A DNA stretch of 64,000 nucleotides, taken from positions 4,402,001-4,466,000 of the forward strand of contig OZ244625.1 of NCBI GenBank assembly GCA_965218555.1, read 5' to 3'. The notes beneath the pieces were generated by a model. It had not been told where the DNA came from. It made no database searches and worked only from the letters and a program-made list of their open reading frames with translations. The DNA is from JAPPLB01 sp965218555. Its GTDB lineage: Bacteria > Acidobacteriota > Terriglobia > Bryobacterales > UBA6623. Below are positions 45,327 to 55,260 of this stretch, piece after piece (within the stretch, counting starts at the first letter, position 1; every line of letters starts with the position of its first letter). A program made the position numbers and the translations under genes.

Positions 45327-46142
45327 CCGGACAGATCAAGACCAATCGAGAACTGGAGCAGTACGCGCCGTCCCGCTACTCCTACTTCGAGAAGCTGCAG
45401 TTCCAGCGCTACCTCGACGAGAAGCAATGGAGGTGCAACAGCCCGGACGGCGGTGAGTGGCCGGGATGTGCGAGGCGGCCGCCAAGCGACGGGCTTCTTT
45501 CTCACCCCGGTGATTCCTACGCTCGCTGCCCTGCATGCGAAGATCATCGACATTGCCGGCGAGAACACTTACGAGAACTGGCAGGCAGGTCTACACCTGC
45601 GCATCTGAGCCAGTTCGCAGGAAGGCCGGCCCGTCATCATCAGCCGTCGATCCACGCAGAACAAGAGGTGCTCTTCGGAGGATCAGGATGAGCACCGGCA
45701 CTGTCCAGTACGATGGTCGCTGGCCGATGCAGTGGGAGTGACGCATGCTCGCCGGCCGAATCGGCCCGTTGGTTCGAGCGGGTGGATCGCGACCACCGGA
45801 GATGGCTCAGTCCGGTGCCGGTGTCGATTCAGGAGGGAGATCGATGAGCGATCGTTGGTGGATCGGTTCAGGCTTCTCGCTGACTTCCGGTCGGTGTGCA
45901 GACATGATTCGTTGACCAATGCCTCTTCTCGCGCGTTGGCGCCCGAGCCTCCGGAGCTTCATTCATCTAAAAACCGGCGAAACGTCGTACCCGCTGTTTA
46001 AATCTCCGATCGTAAGGACCGGACAGGCCCTGCACGTTGAAAGCCGCCAGCCCTTTGCGTGCCTGGAGATCACGCGTCACCCGACTCGACCCGGCGCGCT
46101 CGTACGCATCTGTGACGGGACCGATCCTACCATGCAGCCCTG
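45327..46142. other. Decayed non-coding stretch
   Basis: Over 800 bases with only short, broken frames. One plus-strand stretch at about 45330-45480 looks protein-like (ELEQYAPSRYSYFEKLQFQR) but has no start or recognised family. This may be remnants of the same element that left the tail fragment; I can support no gene here. Confidence 0.4.
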
Positions 46143-46679
46143 GTGGTGACAACAGCCCCAAAACCCGTCCTTGGAGTGCTGATGCTGATGCGTACCAACG
46201 TCGGAAGGCTCTTCCAAAGCATCTCCAAAGACGGTGGGGCCCATTGGACGCTGGGACGGCCCACAGATCTCGCGTCGGTCGATTTGAAATGTTATCTGGG
46301 CCGGATGCAAACGACGGGCCACCTGGTGGTGGCCTGGAATCAATCGACGACTGAAGAAATCCTCAACGGCTATTCTTGAGGTCGGCTCTCGCTGGCCATC
46401 TCAAAGGATGAAGGCAAGAGTTGGGAAAACTTCCGGACCCTCGAACGCAGCCCGGGCATGCAGCCCATCGACCGTGTCGAGCCGCCGCCGGTGAAGCACG
46501 TGCGTCCTCGCGAGAACCTGGGCAACTTCCCGGAAGGGTATCGCCGAAACCATTACCCAACCCTTGTGCCCAGGCCAGGCAAACCACTCATTGCTGACCG
46601 TTTAGATAGTTGGTCCGGCGGAAAGCCGCAGCGGAAGATCAAATTTAGAGTGATCCCGGAGAGGGATATCAATCTCTGA
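46143..46679 (+). pseudogene. Truncated sialidase-like pseudogene with in-frame TGA
   Basis: A fragment of a fourth sialidase-like gene. From 46143, VLMLMRTNVGRLFQSISKDG then AHWTLG and RMQTTGHLVVAWNQST line up with the central part of the gene at 5443 (MLARSTNMRVLRSYSSDDGA, STGDLLIVWNQ). A TGA at 46377-46379 interrupts the frame, after which the same frame continues with RLSLAISKDEGKSWENFRTL and ERSPGMQPIDRVEPPPVKH to the natural stop at 46679. The first half of the protein and any signal peptide are missing. Both lesions show it is dead unless the TGA is read through. Confidence 0.8.
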
Positions 46680-46906
46680 TCAAAAGCCACTGAAGCTCGA
46701 AGCCAGACGGAACGGGTGAAGTGTCCCTTTTGAACGAAACGGGACCGGTTGGTGAGTCAGTGGAGGCCGATGATGGTAGGCAGGGGCTTCTCATCGACGT
46801 TAGATCGGCCACGTTGGTAAATGTGTCTGCAGACCGTGCCTCGGTCCGACGGGGAGTTGAGCGGCTCGTCTGTTAGCATGTTCCTTGAGTTGAGGATGCC
46901 CGCGGG

Positions 46907-48196
46907 ATGAAAGTAACACTCGCTTTCGACAAGACGGGCGCGGAGATCGAGCTGCCCGCGCGGCTGTCCGTTGATGTCTTGGAGTCACGCTTCGCTGAGG
47001 TCCTTGACGACCCTGAGCCGGAGCTGGAAGCGGCGCTCAGGGACCTGATCGGATGCCCGCCACTCGAGCAAATGGCGTCCGGCAAGCGCTCGGCGGCGAT
47101 CTCCGTCTGCGACATCACTCGCCCCGCTCCAAACCGTACCGTCCTGCCTGTCGTTATCAACGCCCTCGAGCGGGCCGGGATACCCTCCTCGGAGATCCGC
47201 ATCCTCATTGCCACCGGGCTCCACCGTGAGGCGACCGAAAGCGAGCTCAACGAGATCGTCGGACCCGAGATCCTTGCCCGCCACCCGGTCGATTCCCATC
47301 GCGCGAAGCGGGAAGACGAACAGGCCTATCTGGGTGAAACCGCTACGGGCACGCCCGTCTACACGGACCGCCGATTTGTTGAAGCCGACCTGCACATCAC
47401 CCTCGGATTCATTGAGCCGCATCTGATGGCCGGCTTTTCGGGTGGGCGCAAGCTGATCTCGATCGGCTTGGCCGGTGAGAAGACGATCAAGCGGCTCCAC
47501 AGCCCGCTGTTCATGCGAGATCCTCAGGCGGTGGAGGGATCGTTTCCCGAGAACCCACTGCATCGCGAGCTCATGGAAATCGCGGCCATGGCCCGTCACG
47601 ATTTCATGATCGATGTGGCGTTGACCCGTGATCGCGGCATCGCCGCCGTCTTCGCGGGAGATCCGGAGGCGGCCTTCGGGCGCGGCGTCGAATTCGTGCG
47701 CGCATCAACGTTGGCGACCCTGGACGAGCCGGCCGACGCGGTGATCACCACGTCCGGAGGATATCCGCTGGATCTGACGTTCTATCAGGCGGTCAAGGGC
47801 ATCACGGCGGCTTCCCACATCGTCAAGCCCGACGGCGCGATCCTGCTCGCCGCCGCCTGCCGCGAGGGCGTCGGCAGCCCGGAGTTCACCTCGCTCGTGC
47901 GGCGCGGGTTGCACTGGGAAGATCTACTGGACGAGTTGTCGAACGTGCCCGTCACCGTCGACCAATGGCAGGCGGAAAAGCTGGCGATGGTGGCGCGCAA
48001 TACGAATCTCTCATTCTGCGTGCCGGGTGTCGCCGTAGAAGACCGGTCGCATCTGTGGGGGCCGGCCTTCGCCGATCCCCAACAAGCGGTCGATGACCTC
48101 ACCGCCCGCCTGCCCGACGGCAGCTCGCTAGTGGTTATCCCCGAAGGCCCTTACGTCTTCTCCCAGGTCATGCCCGAGCCTGCCCTGGTTGGCTAG
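46907..48196 (+). CDS. LarA-family nickel-pincer racemase/epimerase homologue
   Basis: A 429-residue member of the lactate racemase LarA superfamily. The residues that matter in the Lactobacillus enzyme are present at nearly the same numbers: D69-x-x-R72 in CDITRP, H106 in GLHR, H172 and K182 in EPHLMAGFSGGRK (the lysine carries the nickel pincer cofactor), and H198 in LHSP. It should therefore bind NPN cofactor and interconvert a 2-hydroxyacid stereocentre. LarB, LarC and LarE for cofactor synthesis are not in this window. The substrate may differ from lactate, as many homologues act on malate, sugar acids or others. It is the only intact gene in the decay zone 44.7-48.7 kb. Confidence 0.88.
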   Translation: MKVTLAFDKTGAEIELPARLSVDVLESRFAEVLDDPEPELEAALRDLIGCPPLEQMASGKRSAAISVCDITRPAPNRTVLPVVINALERAGIPSSEIRILIATGLHREATESELNEIVGPEILARHPVDSHRAKREDEQAYLGETATGTPVYTDRRFVEADLHITLGFIEPHLMAGFSGGRKLISIGLAGEKTIKRLHSPLFMRDPQAVEGSFPENPLHRELMEIAAMARHDFMIDVALTRDRGIAAVFAGDPEAAFGRGVEFVRASTLATLDEPADAVITTSGGYPLDLTFYQAVKGITAASHIVKPDGAILLAAACREGVGSPEFTSLVRRGLHWEDLLDELSNVPVTVDQWQAEKLAMVARNTNLSFCVPGVAVEDRSHLWGPAFADPQQAVDDLTARLPDGSSLVVIPEGPYVFSQVMPEPALVG

Positions 48197-48249
48197 CCCC
48201 CTGAGCCGGGAAGACTTGACAACCTGTTGTAGTACGCCAGGCAGACGGT

Positions 48250-48543
48250 AACTTACGGAGGGTGGTGTGGCCGCGCAAGCGGCAGCCCGGATTGGGTGCA
48301 ATCCACCGCCTGGATCAGGCTCTTTTCGCCGAGCGAAAGCGCCGCCGTGTTTTCGGGAGGATGCAGTTAGAGACCTGCGTAGCCCTTCTGTTTCTCGGCG
48401 AACTGTGGATCGTCGCTGAGTTTGTAGGTGGCCACGCGATGGGGTTGCAAGCCCTGCGTTTTCCAGATGCGCCGCATCGACTTTTCACTGATGCCTGCTG
48501 CTTGCGCCATCGCTCGCGTGCTCCAGTGGGTGGCGTGGGAGAA
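48250..48543 (-). pseudogene. IS630-family transposase remnant
   Basis: On the minus strand one frame reads HATHWSTRAMAQAAGISEKS, MRRIWKTQGLQPHRVATYKL and LIQAVDCTQSGLPL, the middle part of IS630 transposases where a helix-turn-helix precedes the DDE core. The expected GLYLHPPE has a TAA in place of the Tyr codon, and DEKS is degraded to GEKS, so the first catalytic Asp is lost. Both ends of the gene are missing. No terminal repeats could be assigned. It is old debris. Confidence 0.7.
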
Positions 48544-48724
48544 TTAGCCTTGGAGCGAGAAAGAGACGGGATGGTTTCCATCGGGGAAACCTTCTCCGGT
48601 CCGACGGGCCGGTGATAATAACCCCCGGCTGGGTCTATTTCTTTCGGAGGCAAGTTTTGGATCAAGCCCACAGGTCTGCCGTGAGTGCCGGCCCTTTGGG
48701 GTCGCATGCCGGAGCGACCAAGTG

Positions 48725-51700
48725 ATGAGCATGAAGCCACGGAACCGACCAAGACCCCGCACCAGCATCCGTCCAGTTTTCAATCTCGTCGCCCTGTCCT
48801 TGATCCTGATTGGCTCGGCCTCGACGGCCCTGCCCCAGGGATACTCGCTGGAAACCGCGGCTCAGAAGATGGACGTGGCCGCGGGCCTTCGCGTGAAGCT
48901 CTTCGCTGCAGAGCCCGAAGTGCGGCAGCCGAGTCTGGTCAAGTGCGACGAGCGCGGCCGCCTGTGGGTCATTCAATACCTGCAGTACCCCAATCCCGCC
49001 GGTCTGAAGAGAGCGAAGATCGACCGTTGGTCACGCACGGTATACGACCGCGTCCCTGAGCCCCCTCCCGACGGCCCGCGCGGCGCGGACCGCATCACCA
49101 TTCTGGAGGACACCGACGGCCACGGCCGGGCCGACCAGTTCAAGGACTTTGTCAGTGGACTCAACATCGCCACCGGGCTCGCTTTCGGCCATGGCGGTGT
49201 ATTCGTCCTGCAGCTTCCCTATCTGCTTTTTTACCCGGATCGCAACCGCGACGACGTACCGGACTCCGACCCCGTGATCTTGCTCGAAGGCTTCGGGATG
49301 CAGGATACACAGTCAGTTGCAAACCACCTCACCTGGGGGCCGGACGGGTGGCTCTACGGCCTCAACGGCAGCACCAGCACGTGTAACATTCGCGGGATCG
49401 AGTTTCAGCAGGGCGTATGGCGCTACCATCCACTCACCAAAGAGTTCGAACTGTTCGCGGAAGGAGGAGGGAACCTCTACGGACTGACCTTCGACCGCAA
49501 GGGTAACCTCTTCTACAGCTCCAACGGTGGAGCCCTGTTTTGGCATGCGGTCCAGGGCGGCTATTACCGTAAGAGCTTCGGCAAGCACGGGCCGCTGCAC
49601 AACCTCTATACATACGGATTCTTCGGGCATGTCAAGCACAGCGGCGTCACCGGCGGCCATCTCGTTGTGGGTGGAACGATCTACGATGCCGACGCTTTCC
49701 CTCAGACGTTCCATCAAAGTTTCATTGCAGCCAACTTCCTGGGCCACTCCGCTTCGTGGTGGCGTGTGAAGCCGCGCGGGTCGACGTTCGAAGCCCTGCA
49801 GGTCGGGACGCTGATCGACTCCAACGACACCTGGTTCTCGCCTACGGATTTGGCGCTCGGCCCAGATGGCTCGATGTACATCAGTGATTTCCATGACAAG
49901 CGGACCGCTCACCCCGATCCGGATGCCGAGTGGGACCGCTCCAACGGGCGGGTTTACAAGATCGAGGCAAAGAACGCGAAGCCCGCAAAGAATTTTGATT
50001 TGGAACGGCTGTCGAGCGCCGAACTGGTCGATCACCTGAAAAATCCGAATGGCTGGTTCGCCTACCAGGCGCGCCGAATACTGGCTCACCGCCGCGACAA
50101 AATCATTCACGAAGACTTGCGAAACGGCATCGTTGAGGCCGGGAACGAAGACTTGGCACTCCAATATCTGTGGGCGCTCCATGTTAGTGGCGGCTTGGGC
50201 GACGAGGTGGCTGTGGACCTCCTGGGCCACCCGGCGGAATATGTCCGCGCCTGGACAGTGCGACTGCTTGGTGACCGACGTGCAACTGCGCCACCGCTTG
50301 CGGAACAACTCTCCGTGCTCGCCAGGAGGGACCCGAGCGTGGTGGTTCGGAGTCAGCTTGCCGCCAGCGCCAAGCGGCTCCAATGGCGTGTCGCCTTGCC
50401 CGTTCTTTCGGCTCTGCTCGACCGTGATCTCGACGCCCGGGACCCGCACGTGCCGTTGCTGATCTGGTGGGCGATTGAAAGCAAAGCCCTATCTGACAGC
50501 GGAGAGATGGTCAGGCTCTTTACGCAGCCTGGGACGTGGGACACCTCGATGAAGCGGGACAACGTGCTGCGGCTCATCCGCCGCTACGCCACAGAGGGAA
50601 CGGCCGCAGGGTACGCCGCCACCCTGCAACTGGCGCGTGCCGCTCCCACTACCCATCTCGAAACCGCCGTGCAGGCACTCGATCAGGGCCTCGCCGAGCG
50701 GGACGTCACGTTGCCCGGGCTAGGGCAGGGCGGACTGTACGAAGAGGTCGCCGCAGTGAAGGGGGACCCCGTTTTTGGGCCGAGACGGCCATATGAGGTC
50801 ATCGCCTCCCCGCTGAGGCGCTGGATTCGCGAGACCTGGAGCGCCAAGCCGCAGAACCTCGATCGCACCCGTCTTGCCGTCCGGGCCGGCATTGACGAGG
50901 CATATCGGACGATCTTGAGCAGCCTGAAGGACTCCGAAACCTATGAAGATCGCCTCATGGCGCTGCTCGATCTTCTGCGCGAGCTCGGTCGCCCCGATTG
51001 CATCCCCGCCGTCTTGACCCACTTCGATCTCCGACACAATGCCACCGTTCGTCTGCGGGCACTCGATGTCTTGGCCCGTTTCGAGTCGGACGAGGTTTCG
51101 GCGCGCCTGCTGGATACCTACTCGCAAGTGTCGTCGGCGGAGAAGCGAAAGATTCGTGGTATTCTCCTGAGCCGGCGCTCCACCGCCCGCGCGTTTCTCG
51201 AGGCCGTTGACCAAGGCCTCTTTCCCGCTACCGACGTCGCGGTTACGGAGCTGCGCCAGCTTCCTCTCTACCGCGACGACGAGATCGACACCCTCGTCCG
51301 CAGGCACTGGGGCAACATCCGGCTAGGCAGCACGGAAGAGAAACTAGCCGTGATGCGGCGCCACCGAAACGACCTCAATACAGGCGAGGGCGACCTGCGG
51401 CGCGGCCATCTGCTCTTCATCGAGCACTGCGCGAGCTGCCACCGCCTGTTCGGCGAAGGAGGCACGCTCGGTAACGACCTGACCGACGCCAACCGCAGCG
51501 ACCGAGCCGCTTTGCTCGCGGCGCTTGTTGATCCCAGCGCCACAGTACGGACGGGATACTTGACCTATATCGTCCGTACGCAGAGTGGCCGTACCGTTCG
51601 CGGTATCGTGGAGCACGAAGATGCGGCAGGCGTTACCCTTATCGACAGCGCTCACCAGAAGACCCGGATCGCTCGAAGCGACATCAGATCGATGGGGGTT

Positions 51701-51796
51701 TCGCCCGAGTCGATCATGCCCGAAAATCTGCTCGACCGGCTCAACACGCAAGAGGTACGAGATTTGTTCAGCTATCTCCAGAAGGATGCCCCCTGA
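48725..51796 (+). CDS. PVC-type haem-binding membrane-bound dehydrogenase with HEAT-like region
   Basis: A 1023-residue secreted protein. After a signal peptide (FNLVALSLILIGSASTALPQ) comes a propeller dehydrogenase domain (residues about 40-430; VKCDERGRLWVIQYLQYPNP, TWGPDGWLYGLNGS, ALGPDGSMYISDFHDKRTAH). Then comes a helical HEAT-repeat region (about 440-850), and finally a c-type cytochrome-like domain with one haem motif HCASCHRLFGEGG and RIARSDIRSMGVSPESIMPE. This is the architecture of the large PVC-type haem-binding proteins of planctomycetes, verrucomicrobia and some acidobacteria. It would oxidise a sugar or alcohol outside the cytoplasm and pass electrons to a haem. It is the first of four plus-strand genes of the cluster; start ATG at 48725 or 48731. 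Confidence 0.88.
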   Translation: MSMKPRNRPRPRTSIRPVFNLVALSLILIGSASTALPQGYSLETAAQKMDVAAGLRVKLFAAEPEVRQPSLVKCDERGRLWVIQYLQYPNPAGLKRAKIDRWSRTVYDRVPEPPPDGPRGADRITILEDTDGHGRADQFKDFVSGLNIATGLAFGHGGVFVLQLPYLLFYPDRNRDDVPDSDPVILLEGFGMQDTQSVANHLTWGPDGWLYGLNGSTSTCNIRGIEFQQGVWRYHPLTKEFELFAEGGGNLYGLTFDRKGNLFYSSNGGALFWHAVQGGYYRKSFGKHGPLHNLYTYGFFGHVKHSGVTGGHLVVGGTIYDADAFPQTFHQSFIAANFLGHSASWWRVKPRGSTFEALQVGTLIDSNDTWFSPTDLALGPDGSMYISDFHDKRTAHPDPDAEWDRSNGRVYKIEAKNAKPAKNFDLERLSSAELVDHLKNPNGWFAYQARRILAHRRDKIIHEDLRNGIVEAGNEDLALQYLWALHVSGGLGDEVAVDLLGHPAEYVRAWTVRLLGDRRATAPPLAEQLSVLARRDPSVVVRSQLAASAKRLQWRVALPVLSALLDRDLDARDPHVPLLIWWAIESKALSDSGEMVRLFTQPGTWDTSMKRDNVLRLIRRYATEGTAAGYAATLQLARAAPTTHLETAVQALDQGLAERDVTLPGLGQGGLYEEVAAVKGDPVFGPRRPYEVIASPLRRWIRETWSAKPQNLDRTRLAVRAGIDEAYRTILSSLKDSETYEDRLMALLDLLRELGRPDCIPAVLTHFDLRHNATVRLRALDVLARFESDEVSARLLDTYSQVSSAEKRKIRGILLSRRSTARAFLEAVDQGLFPATDVAVTELRQLPLYRDDEIDTLVRRHWGNIRLGSTEEKLAVMRRHRNDLNTGEGDLRRGHLLFIEHCASCHRLFGEGGTLGNDLTDANRSDRAALLAALVDPSATVRTGYLTYIVRTQSGRTVRGIVEHEDAAGVTLIDSAHQKTRIARSDIRSMGVSPESIMPENLLDRLNTQEVRDLFSYLQKDAP

Positions 51797-51800
51797 TTCC

Positions 51801-52826
51801 ATGACTCTCGCCGATCCCGAACACCGAGCCTACGGCCTCAGCCGGCGCAAGTTTCTCGTGGGTGCGGCTGCCGGCGCTACCGCCTCGCTTCGAGCCGCTG
51901 AGAAGGACCGCGAACTCCAAGACAAAGCTCTTGTCGCCATCACCCTTGATCTCGAGATGCTGCGTAACTTTCCGACTTGGGAGACGACGCACTGGGACTA
52001 CGAGAAGGGCAACCTCAACGACGAAGCCAAACGTTATGCTGTCGAGGCTTGCCGCCGGGTGAAATCCTACGGCGGCGTTCTGCACAACTTCGCCGTTGGG
52101 CAGGTCTTCGAACATGAAAGCGTCGAGTGGCTGCAAGGGATCGTCGCCGCGGGTCACCCCGTCGGCAACCATACCTACGACCATGTCTATGTCCTGGCGC
52201 GCAAGCACGAGGATGTCCAGTTTCGCTTTCGGCGCGCGCCGTGGCTGATCGAAGACCGCGCGGTCCGGGACGTCATTCGCGACAACATCAGCAAGTGTTC
52301 AAAGGCCATGAAAGCCCGACTCGGCATTGTGCCCGATGGTTTTCGCACGCCCGGAGGCTTCGCCAACGGACTCACCGGTCGTCCCGACGTGCAACGTTTG
52401 CTTCTTGACCTCGGCTTCCGATGGGTCAGCGGCAAGTACCCTCGGCACGCGATGGGGGAAGTCGGCGCGGAACCCGGCCAATCGGTCTACGATGCTATCG
52501 TGGCCGCCCAAGCGGAAGCGCAGCCGTTTGTCTACCCGACAGGACTGGTGGAGATCCCGATGAGTCCCGTCAGCGATGTCTGGGCCTTCCGCAATGGACG
52601 CTGGAAATTGGATTGGTTTCTCGAAGCCATTCGGCTTGCAGTCACTTGGGCGATCGAGAATCGCGCCGTATTCGACTTCCTCAGCCACCCGTCCTGCCTG
52701 TACACCATGGACCCGGAGTTCCGCGCCGTCGAGCTGATCTGCGAACTCGTTCGCAAGGCCGGTAACCGCGCTGCCCTGGTCGACCTCAACCAGATTGCTC
52801 GGCGCGTCCGAGCACGATCAGCTTGA
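51801..52826 (+). CDS. Tat-exported polysaccharide deacetylase family protein
   Basis: A 341-residue NodB-fold protein with a twin-arginine signal (GLSRRKFLVGAAAGATASL). NodB motifs are present in modified form: ITLDLE instead of the usual TFDD (motif 1, one aspartate), NHTYDH as the metal-binding His pair (motif 2), and FRTPGG (motif 3). It ends with a DFLSHPSCLYTMDPEF segment that may supply the last catalytic His. The ATG at 51801 is four bases beyond the previous stop; an ATG at 51786 is an alternative overlapping it. Expected activity is removal of acyl groups from a glycan, though motif 1 loss could change it. It sits between the haem protein and the hydrolase. Confidence 0.85.
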   Translation: MTLADPEHRAYGLSRRKFLVGAAAGATASLRAAEKDRELQDKALVAITLDLEMLRNFPTWETTHWDYEKGNLNDEAKRYAVEACRRVKSYGGVLHNFAVGQVFEHESVEWLQGIVAAGHPVGNHTYDHVYVLARKHEDVQFRFRRAPWLIEDRAVRDVIRDNISKCSKAMKARLGIVPDGFRTPGGFANGLTGRPDVQRLLLDLGFRWVSGKYPRHAMGEVGAEPGQSVYDAIVAAQAEAQPFVYPTGLVEIPMSPVSDVWAFRNGRWKLDWFLEAIRLAVTWAIENRAVFDFLSHPSCLYTMDPEFRAVELICELVRKAGNRAALVDLNQIARRVRARSA

Positions 52827-55214
52827 ATGACATTGGCGATGAAGAGACCGCTGTCCCCCTCTGTGCTATGCATGGCTCCACTGCTGGCGATCCTTGGCCA
52901 TCTCGCGGCGGACCTGGGACTCGCTCAGACCGTCACCCTCGAAAACACGCAGCCTCTCGATTGGCAAGGGCCGCTGGATGAGAAGATGCTCGACGGCCTG
53001 CACGTCTTCATCGACCGCAAGCTGGCTGCGTCGATCGAGACCCGCACCCGGCATTGGTCTCGTGACTTCTCCTCGACGGCTGCGTACGAAACCTCCGTCG
53101 AGCCGAACCGCCGCCGATTTCGTACGATCATCGGCCTCGTCGACGAACGACTCCCGCCGTCGATGGAGCGCTATGGAGACGACGACAACCCGGAGCTTGT
53201 CGCCGAGACCTCGTTGTTCCGCGTATTCCAGGTTCGTTGGCCGGTAGTCGAAGGTGTTACCGGCGAAGGGCTGCTCATCGAACCCCGCCGTGAGCCGGTT
53301 GGACACGTCATCGCGATCCCCGATGCCGATCAGATCCCGGAAATGATCGTCGGTCTCGCGTCAGGTCTCCCGTCGGAAGGGCAATTCGCCCGCAGTCTTG
53401 CCGAGAACGGCTTCGAAGTCGTCGTACCACTGCTCATCAACCGGGCTGCCGAAGTTTCGGGTCACCGCGATGTCAATTTCACCAACCTGCCGCATCGCGA
53501 GTGGATCTATCGCCAGGCGTTCGTCATGGGCCGTCACATCATCGGCTACGACGTGCAAAAAGTCCTCTCGGCCATCGACTGGTTCGAGCAGCGGCGTAAC
53601 GCCTCCAAGGTGGGTCTCGCCGGCTACGGGGAAGGGGGCCTCGTTGCTTTGTACGCAGCCGCGGTCGATCCCCGCATCGATGCCACGCTCGTCAGCGGCT
53701 ACTTCGCGTCACGTCAGCAAGTCTGGGAAGAGCCTCTCGATCGCACCGTGTGGGGACTCTTGCGAGAGTTTGGCGACGCAGAGATTGCCAGCCTGATCGC
53801 TCCGCGGGGTCTCGTGGTTGAACACGCCGCCGCTCCCGTCTTCGATGGGCCGCCCGAGGTGCCCGAAGGCTGGCGCAAAGCCGCTGCGCCGGGCGCGATC
53901 ACGACGCCCTCGTTTCGTTCGGTGGACGCCGAGTTCAACCGTATTGAAACCCTCGTCCCCGACGGTTTCCAGCCCAGGAGCTTGATCACCGGCCGCAACG
54001 GCGCGGTCACAGGGCCGGGCTCCTCGGATGCCCTCAACGAGTTCGCATCCTTGCTCGGTGTTCGATCGCCCCTTCACCGGTCAACCGAAGCCCCGACGGA
54101 TCGACGCAGTGGCTTCGACCCGAAAACAAGACAGCACCGTCAGGTGAAGGAACTGGAAACGAGGCTACAGGAACTCGTTGCCGCTTCGGGATATGTTCGC
54201 GACCGCTTCTACATGAACGCAGCGATGCCCGAGTTGGCTCAAATACCGCCCTCCCGTGTTCTGCGTGCCGACACATTGTCAGCCGATCAGTTCGCGAAGG
54301 CGTCTCAGCGGTTTCGCGACCATCTCTACGACGAAGTCAAGGGCCGCCTCGAGGATCCTCTGCTGCCGCCCAACCCGCGCTCGCGGCAAATCCACGACAA
54401 AGAGAGCTGGACCGGCCACGAGGTCGTTCTCGACGTTCTGCCGGATGTCTTTGCCTGGGGCATCCTCCTGGTGCCGAAGAACCTCAAGCCCGGCGAACGG
54501 CGCCCCGTCGTCGTCACTCAGCACGGCTACAACGGGCTGCCGAGGCACGTCGTCGAAGGCAACGACCCCTACTACCACAACTTCGCGGCCCGACTGGCCG
54601 AACGCGGCTTTGTCGTTTTCGCGCCGCACAATTTCTACCGCAACACCGACCGCTTTCGCTGGCTCGACAAGAAAGCCAAAGCCCTGAAGCTGACGATGTT
54701 CTCGTTCATCACCGCGCAGCACCAGCAGATTCTGAACTGGCTCGGCTCGCTGCCGTTTGTCGACGCGACGAGAGTCGGATTTTACGGCCTCAGCTACGGC
54801 GGAACAACGGCAATGATCGTCCCTCCGCTGCTCGAAGGCTACGCGCTGTCGATCTGCTCCGCCAACTTCAACGAAGACATTCACAAGCTGACGGCCGTCG
54901 ACCGCGGCTACAGCTACATGTATCATCCGACCTGGGAGGTGCCCTACTTCAATCTCGGAAACACCTTCGGCCACGCCGAAAAGGCTTATCTGATGGTCCC
55001 CCGGCCCTTCATGGTCGAGCGCGGCCACCACGACGGCGTGGGCATGGACCGTTGGATTGCGGGTGAGTACGCCAAGGTCCGCCGTCTCTACGCCCAGTTG
55101 GGCATCGCCGACCGAGCCCACATCCAATTCTTCAACGGCGGACATACCATCCTCGGAGACGACACCTTCCGTTTCCTTCACAAGCACCTCAACTGGCCCG
55201 AGCCGCCCCACTGA
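52827..55214 (+). CDS. Tandem alpha/beta hydrolase, secreted
   Basis: A 795-residue protein with a signal-like N-terminus (LCMAPLLAILGHLAADLG) and two alpha/beta-hydrolase domains. In the first (about 110-310) the nucleophile elbow reads GLAGYGEGGLVAL, with Glu where the Ser should be, so it is probably inactive. In the second (about 480-790) the elbow is GFYGLSYGGTT with a normal serine, the oxyanion side is VVTQHGYNGLP, and acid and histidine are in RGHHDGVGMD and FFNGGHTILGDD. The second domain resembles dienelactone hydrolase/acetylxylan esterase-type enzymes. The start at 52827 directly follows the deacetylase stop, so it is co-translated. Deacetylase, esterase and dehydrogenase together suggest handling of an acetylated polysaccharide (inference). 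Confidence 0.82.
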   Translation: MTLAMKRPLSPSVLCMAPLLAILGHLAADLGLAQTVTLENTQPLDWQGPLDEKMLDGLHVFIDRKLAASIETRTRHWSRDFSSTAAYETSVEPNRRRFRTIIGLVDERLPPSMERYGDDDNPELVAETSLFRVFQVRWPVVEGVTGEGLLIEPRREPVGHVIAIPDADQIPEMIVGLASGLPSEGQFARSLAENGFEVVVPLLINRAAEVSGHRDVNFTNLPHREWIYRQAFVMGRHIIGYDVQKVLSAIDWFEQRRNASKVGLAGYGEGGLVALYAAAVDPRIDATLVSGYFASRQQVWEEPLDRTVWGLLREFGDAEIASLIAPRGLVVEHAAAPVFDGPPEVPEGWRKAAAPGAITTPSFRSVDAEFNRIETLVPDGFQPRSLITGRNGAVTGPGSSDALNEFASLLGVRSPLHRSTEAPTDRRSGFDPKTRQHRQVKELETRLQELVAASGYVRDRFYMNAAMPELAQIPPSRVLRADTLSADQFAKASQRFRDHLYDEVKGRLEDPLLPPNPRSRQIHDKESWTGHEVVLDVLPDVFAWGILLVPKNLKPGERRPVVVTQHGYNGLPRHVVEGNDPYYHNFAARLAERGFVVFAPHNFYRNTDRFRWLDKKAKALKLTMFSFITAQHQQILNWLGSLPFVDATRVGFYGLSYGGTTAMIVPPLLEGYALSICSANFNEDIHKLTAVDRGYSYMYHPTWEVPYFNLGNTFGHAEKAYLMVPRPFMVERGHHDGVGMDRWIAGEYAKVRRLYAQLGIADRAHIQFFNGGHTILGDDTFRFLHKHLNWPEPPH

Positions 55215-55260
55215 AGCTGTTCGAGCTTCGACCGACTCAGTTCTGGCGGGAGAAAACGTC

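Noticed and set aside
46907..48196. Complete lactate racemisation operon
   Set aside because: Only the LarA homologue is present; no larB, larC or larE in the window, and substrate cannot be inferred.
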